Positions 14,189 through 16,414 of a stretch of 16,414 nucleotides of DNA are shown in pieces. The DNA is from Pseudomonadota bacterium (lineage in GTDB: Bacteria; Pseudomonadota; Alphaproteobacteria; Micavibrionales; UBA2020): contig JAEXMB010000069.1 in the NCBI GenBank assembly GCA_023444705.1, positions 1 through 16,414 of the forward strand. The letters are read 5' to 3'. The notes below the pieces were generated by a model that was given only the letters and a program-made list of their open reading frames with translations, did no database searches and was not told the origin of the DNA. Each line of letters opens with the position of its first letter. Position 1 is the stretch's first letter. A program made the position numbers and the translations under genes.

Positions 14189-15022
14189 ATGTCCATGCGC
14201 TATCCCCTTACTCTGGCGGCTGTTGCGGCGTTGCTGACGCTGGCCATGCCCGTCCAGGCAGAAGAAGGCGTTGCCGCCATCGTCAACGGCGACAAAATCT
14301 ACACCAAAGATGTCAACAAGGCGATCGACGCGATGGGCGTCAAGGGCGCTGATGCCGAAAAGCTGTACCCGATGGTGGTCGAACAGATCGTCAACGAGAA
14401 GCTGATCGAGGAAGCCGTCGCCAAAGCCAAAGTGACCGACAGCGAAGACTACAAAAAGCGTCTTGATGTCCTCAAGGTCCAGCTGGCCAAACAGATGTAT
14501 CTTGAAAACGCGCTGAAGGACAAAATCTCCGACAAGGCGGTCAAGGCCGAATACGAGAAGTTCAAGAAAGCCAACAAGGGCAAGACCGAAGTCCACGCCC
14601 GCCATATCCTCGTGCCGACCGAAGAAGAAGCCAAGCAGGTCATTAAAGACCTCGACGGCGGCGCCAAGTTCGAGGATCTGGCCGCCAAGCGTTCCTCCGG
14701 CCCCGCTGCCGCCAACGGCGGCGATCTTGGCTACTTCGCCGAGGAAGACATGGTGCCCGAGTTCAGCAAGGCCGCCTTCGCCCTCAAAAAGGGCGAATAC
14801 ACCAAGACCCCCGTCAAGACCGGCTTTGGCTGGCACGTGATCAAGGTTGAGGACAAGCGCGAGCGCGCCGTGCCCGAGCAGGCACAACTTGAAATGCCCA
14901 TCCGCAACAAGCTGGGTCAGGAAGCGCTGGTCGCGCTGGCCGAAAAACTGCGCGCGGATGCCAAGATCGAGAAATTCGACCTTAAAGGCAATCCGATGAA
15001 GGATACCCCTGCGGCCGAATAA
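14189..15022 (+). CDS. Periplasmic parvulin-type peptidyl-prolyl isomerase (PpiC/PrsA-like foldase)
   Basis: 277 residues. Residues 1-24 are a Sec signal peptide with predicted cleavage VQA|EE. A SurA-like N-terminal region (IVNGDKIYTKDVNKA, 31-45) and a Lys-rich helical part follow. The rotamase domain spans about 133-224: EVHARHILV (134-142), NGGDLGYFAEEDMVPEF (176-192), and TGFGWHVIKVED (211-222). The parvulin His/Cys-type active region is intact by eye. The protein would catalyse prolyl cis-trans isomerisation and chaperone exported or outer-membrane proteins, fitting its place next to secA. The start at 14189 has AGGAG eight bases upstream; an ATG two codons later is an alternative. A strong terminator follows, so it is probably monocistronic. 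Confidence 0.92.
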   Translation: MSMRYPLTLAAVAALLTLAMPVQAEEGVAAIVNGDKIYTKDVNKAIDAMGVKGADAEKLYPMVVEQIVNEKLIEEAVAKAKVTDSEDYKKRLDVLKVQLAKQMYLENALKDKISDKAVKAEYEKFKKANKGKTEVHARHILVPTEEEAKQVIKDLDGGAKFEDLAAKRSSGPAAANGGDLGYFAEEDMVPEFSKAAFALKKGEYTKTPVKTGFGWHVIKVEDKRERAVPEQAQLEMPIRNKLGQEALVALAEKLRADAKIEKFDLKGNPMKDTPAAE

Positions 15023-15041
15023 CAGCCGTAAGGTCTGGCTT

Positions 15042-15073
15042 AAAACCCCCGTGCCGCAAGGTGCGGGGGTTTT
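15042..15073 (+). terminator. Intrinsic terminator with GNRA loop
   Basis: CCCCCGTGCC (15046-15055) pairs with GGTGCGGGGG (15060-15069), including two G-T wobbles, around a GCAA tetraloop. Flanking AAAA (15042-15045) and TTTT (15070-15073) complete the structure. It lies 20 bases after the foldase stop. Confidence 0.88.
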
Positions 15074-15153
15074 GCTATGTAAAGGCCGTGGGGTTGACAG
15101 CGTGGCGGGGCTGGGGGACAACTGGTGCAGACGTTTTGCGGAGATGCCCGTCC

Positions 15154-15600
15154 ATGTCATGTGCAGAAAATATCGATGCGCCGTTGCCGCCGCCGCTGAA
15201 AGTTGTGCCGGTTGCTGCCGCCGTGCTGGTGGACCGCGACGGGCGCGTGCTGCTGGCGCAACGCCCCGAGGGCAAGGCGCTGGCGGGCACATGGGAATTC
15301 CCCGGCGGCAAGATCGAAGCGGGCGAGACGCCCGAGGCCGCACTGGTGCGCGAACTCAACGAGGAGCTTGGCATTGAAACGGGTATTGGCTGCCTGTCGC
15401 CGCTGACGTTTGTTTCCCACCGCTACGAGGAATTCGGCAATCATCTGTTGATGATGGTCTATGTCTGCCGTGTGTGGCGCGGCGCTGTGGCGCCCAAAGA
15501 AGGGCAAGCCGTGGCATGGGTTTATCCGCGCGACTTCAGGAATTACATCATGCCGCCGGCAGACCTGCCGTTGATCCCTGTTATTCAGGAGCGGCTGTAG
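15154..15600 (+). CDS. mutT: MutT-like Nudix hydrolase (8-oxo-dGTP diphosphatase)
   Basis: 148 residues with a perfect Nudix box at 52-74, G-x5-E-x7-REL-x-EE-x-GI (GKIEAGE...RELNEELGI). It is preceded by VPVAAAVLVDRDGRVLLAQR and GTWEFPGG, as in MutT. MutT hydrolyses oxidised dGTP to the monophosphate and prevents A:T to C:G mutations. The ATG at 15154 is chosen because it gives MutT-like length and has GGAG at 15140-15143. A longer in-frame reading from 15061 would begin inside the terminator. The stop is one base before the next gene's ATG, so the two are probably coupled. Another Nudix substrate is possible, but the WEFPGGK block is typical of MutT. Confidence 0.9.
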   Translation: MSCAENIDAPLPPPLKVVPVAAAVLVDRDGRVLLAQRPEGKALAGTWEFPGGKIEAGETPEAALVRELNEELGIETGIGCLSPLTFVSHRYEEFGNHLLMMVYVCRVWRGAVAPKEGQAVAWVYPRDFRNYIMPPADLPLIPVIQERL

Positions 15601-15601
15601 C

Positions 15602-16354
15602 ATGCATGCGCAAGCGCCTGATTTGCAGGATTTTTATTCATCCATGCTGGGTCGTGTGGCGTTGCGCCTGTTGCGCCCGCGGCTCAAGCGGTTGTGGCCT
15701 GACGTTCACGGCCAGCGCATCCTTGGCGTTGGTTATGCCACCCCGTTTCTGCGCCCCTTCGCCGCCGAGGCCGAGCGTGTTGCCGCCCTGATGCCCGCGC
15801 GTCAGGGGGCGCTGTTCTGGTCAAGTTATGACGGACCTGTCGCCGAGCAACACGGGCAGGTCTGCCTGTGCGACGAGGACAGCTGGCCGATCGAAACCAG
15901 CTCCGTCGATAGCATTATGGTCGTGCATGGTGCGCCAAGTGTCGAAAGCCTTGATGCCGTCTTACGTGAAAGCTGGCGCGTGCTGACGGGGCAGGGCCGC
16001 CTGCTGCTGATCGTGCCCAACCGCGCGGGTATCTGGGCGCGCTTTGACAACAGTCCCTTTGGGCAGGGCACGCCGTTTTCGATGGGGCAGATCCGCCAGC
16101 ACTTGCGTGACTATCTGTTCGTGCCGCAAACGGCCGAGCGCGCGCTGTTCGTGCCCCCGACATCCTCGCGTCTGGTTTTGACAGCGGCCCCGCTGTTTGA
16201 GAAAATAGGTGCCAAGCTTTTCAACGCCTTTGGCGGGGTGAACATCGTATCCGCCAGCAAGCAGGTCTATGCCGGCCATCTGGTGGCCAGCCCGTCGCGC
16301 CTTCCGCTCGCTGCCCGCCGCCGTGTCGTCATCACGACGACCCGCAGCATCTAA
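15602..16354 (+). CDS. Class I SAM-dependent methyltransferase
   Basis: 250 residues. The N-terminal DLQDFYSSMLGRVALRLLRP leads to motif I RILGVGYATPFL (39-50), which has the form G-x-G-Y-A-T rather than the common G-x-G-x-G. The acidic stretch CDEDSWPIETSSVDSIMVVHG (90-110) matches the post-motif II region of type-11 methyltransferases. It is followed by LRESWRVLTGQGRLLLIVPN (121-140), the motif III strand. I recognise this GYAT form from alphaproteobacteria, where it has no assigned substrate. AGGAG at 15587-15591 lies ten bases before the ATG, inside the end of mutT. It sits between mutT and hisC in a tight run. The substrate is unknown. Confidence 0.82.
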   Translation: MHAQAPDLQDFYSSMLGRVALRLLRPRLKRLWPDVHGQRILGVGYATPFLRPFAAEAERVAALMPARQGALFWSSYDGPVAEQHGQVCLCDEDSWPIETSSVDSIMVVHGAPSVESLDAVLRESWRVLTGQGRLLLIVPNRAGIWARFDNSPFGQGTPFSMGQIRQHLRDYLFVPQTAERALFVPPTSSRLVLTAAPLFEKIGAKLFNAFGGVNIVSASKQVYAGHLVASPSRLPLAARRRVVITTTRSI

Positions 16355-16375
16355 AACCACTCAGGAGAAACCATC

Positions 16376-16414
16376 ATGTCCGCAACCGCCCCCCAGCCCC
16401 GCCCGGGGATTCTT
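16376..16414 (+). CDS. hisC: Histidinol-phosphate aminotransferase, N-terminal fragment (probable)
   Basis: Only 13 codons are inside the window: MSATAPQPRPGIL. The PRPGIL string after a short variable start is characteristic of HisC N-termini, where it usually continues into an aspartate-rich DIAPYVPG-type block. HisC transfers an amino group from glutamate to imidazole acetol phosphate in histidine synthesis. AGGAGA at 16363-16368 is a strong ribosome site seven bases upstream. The gene starts 21 bases after the methyltransferase stop, so it likely shares its transcript. The call depends on a six-residue match. Confidence 0.55.
   Translation, partial: MSATAPQPRPGIL

Noticed and set aside
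14038..14352. Small plus-strand ORF between secA and the foldase gene
   Set aside because: It runs out of frame into the foldase signal peptide region and has an Arg-rich out-of-frame composition. It also lacks a convincing SD.

Overview
This window looks like chromosomal DNA from a fairly GC-rich alphaproteobacterium. The evidence is gene content and order. secA lies divergent from a parvulin foldase gene, which is followed by mutT, a GYAT-type methyltransferase and the start of hisC. An alphaproteobacterial TrmH-like methylase opens with an FGIGVEGIS signature. There is also a CckA-like histidine kinase. The exact order or genus cannot be fixed from this sequence alone. I see no rRNA, tRNA, CRISPR array, insertion sequence or integrase.

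Layout. (1) 1-90: the N-terminus of a TauE/SafE-like permease on the minus strand, with a terminator-shaped hairpin just upstream. (2) 255-3045: an acetoacetyl-CoA synthetase gene overlapping a SpoU/TrmH RNA methyltransferase gene. (3) 3233-4451: a leucine-dehydrogenase-family gene with an inverted repeat over its putative -10 and SD region, closed by a strong terminator. Leucine breakdown yields acetoacetate, so the dehydrogenase and the synthetase may serve one catabolic theme. (4) 4575-5852: a short soluble hybrid histidine kinase with a receiver domain and no sensor domain. (5) 5954-9119: glpD-glpK, the glycerol-3-phosphate dehydrogenase and glycerol kinase operon. Its leader carries a long stem-loop and its first gene appears to start with TTG.

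(6) 9141-10996 is the accessory part. Two unrelated genes are transcribed divergently from an AT-rich spacer. The leftward one encodes a protein whose N-terminal half resembles the OspF/SpvC phosphothreonine lyase fold, with Arg at the usual catalytic His position. Its C-terminal half is a tandem duplication of about 72 residues. The rightward one encodes a small phage-type protein with a Cys-His-Asp layout typical of papain/transglutaminase-like folds. This pair is the best candidate for something undescribed in the window.

(7) 11012-16414: a bidirectional terminator, a 51-residue entericidin-type lipoprotein gene directly downstream of secA, then secA itself. Divergent from secA is a signal-peptide-bearing PpiC foldase gene with a good terminator. 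It is followed by a tight run of mutT, a methyltransferase gene and hisC (cut by the window edge). SecA exports preproteins and the periplasmic foldase assists their folding, so those two divergent genes are functionally linked.
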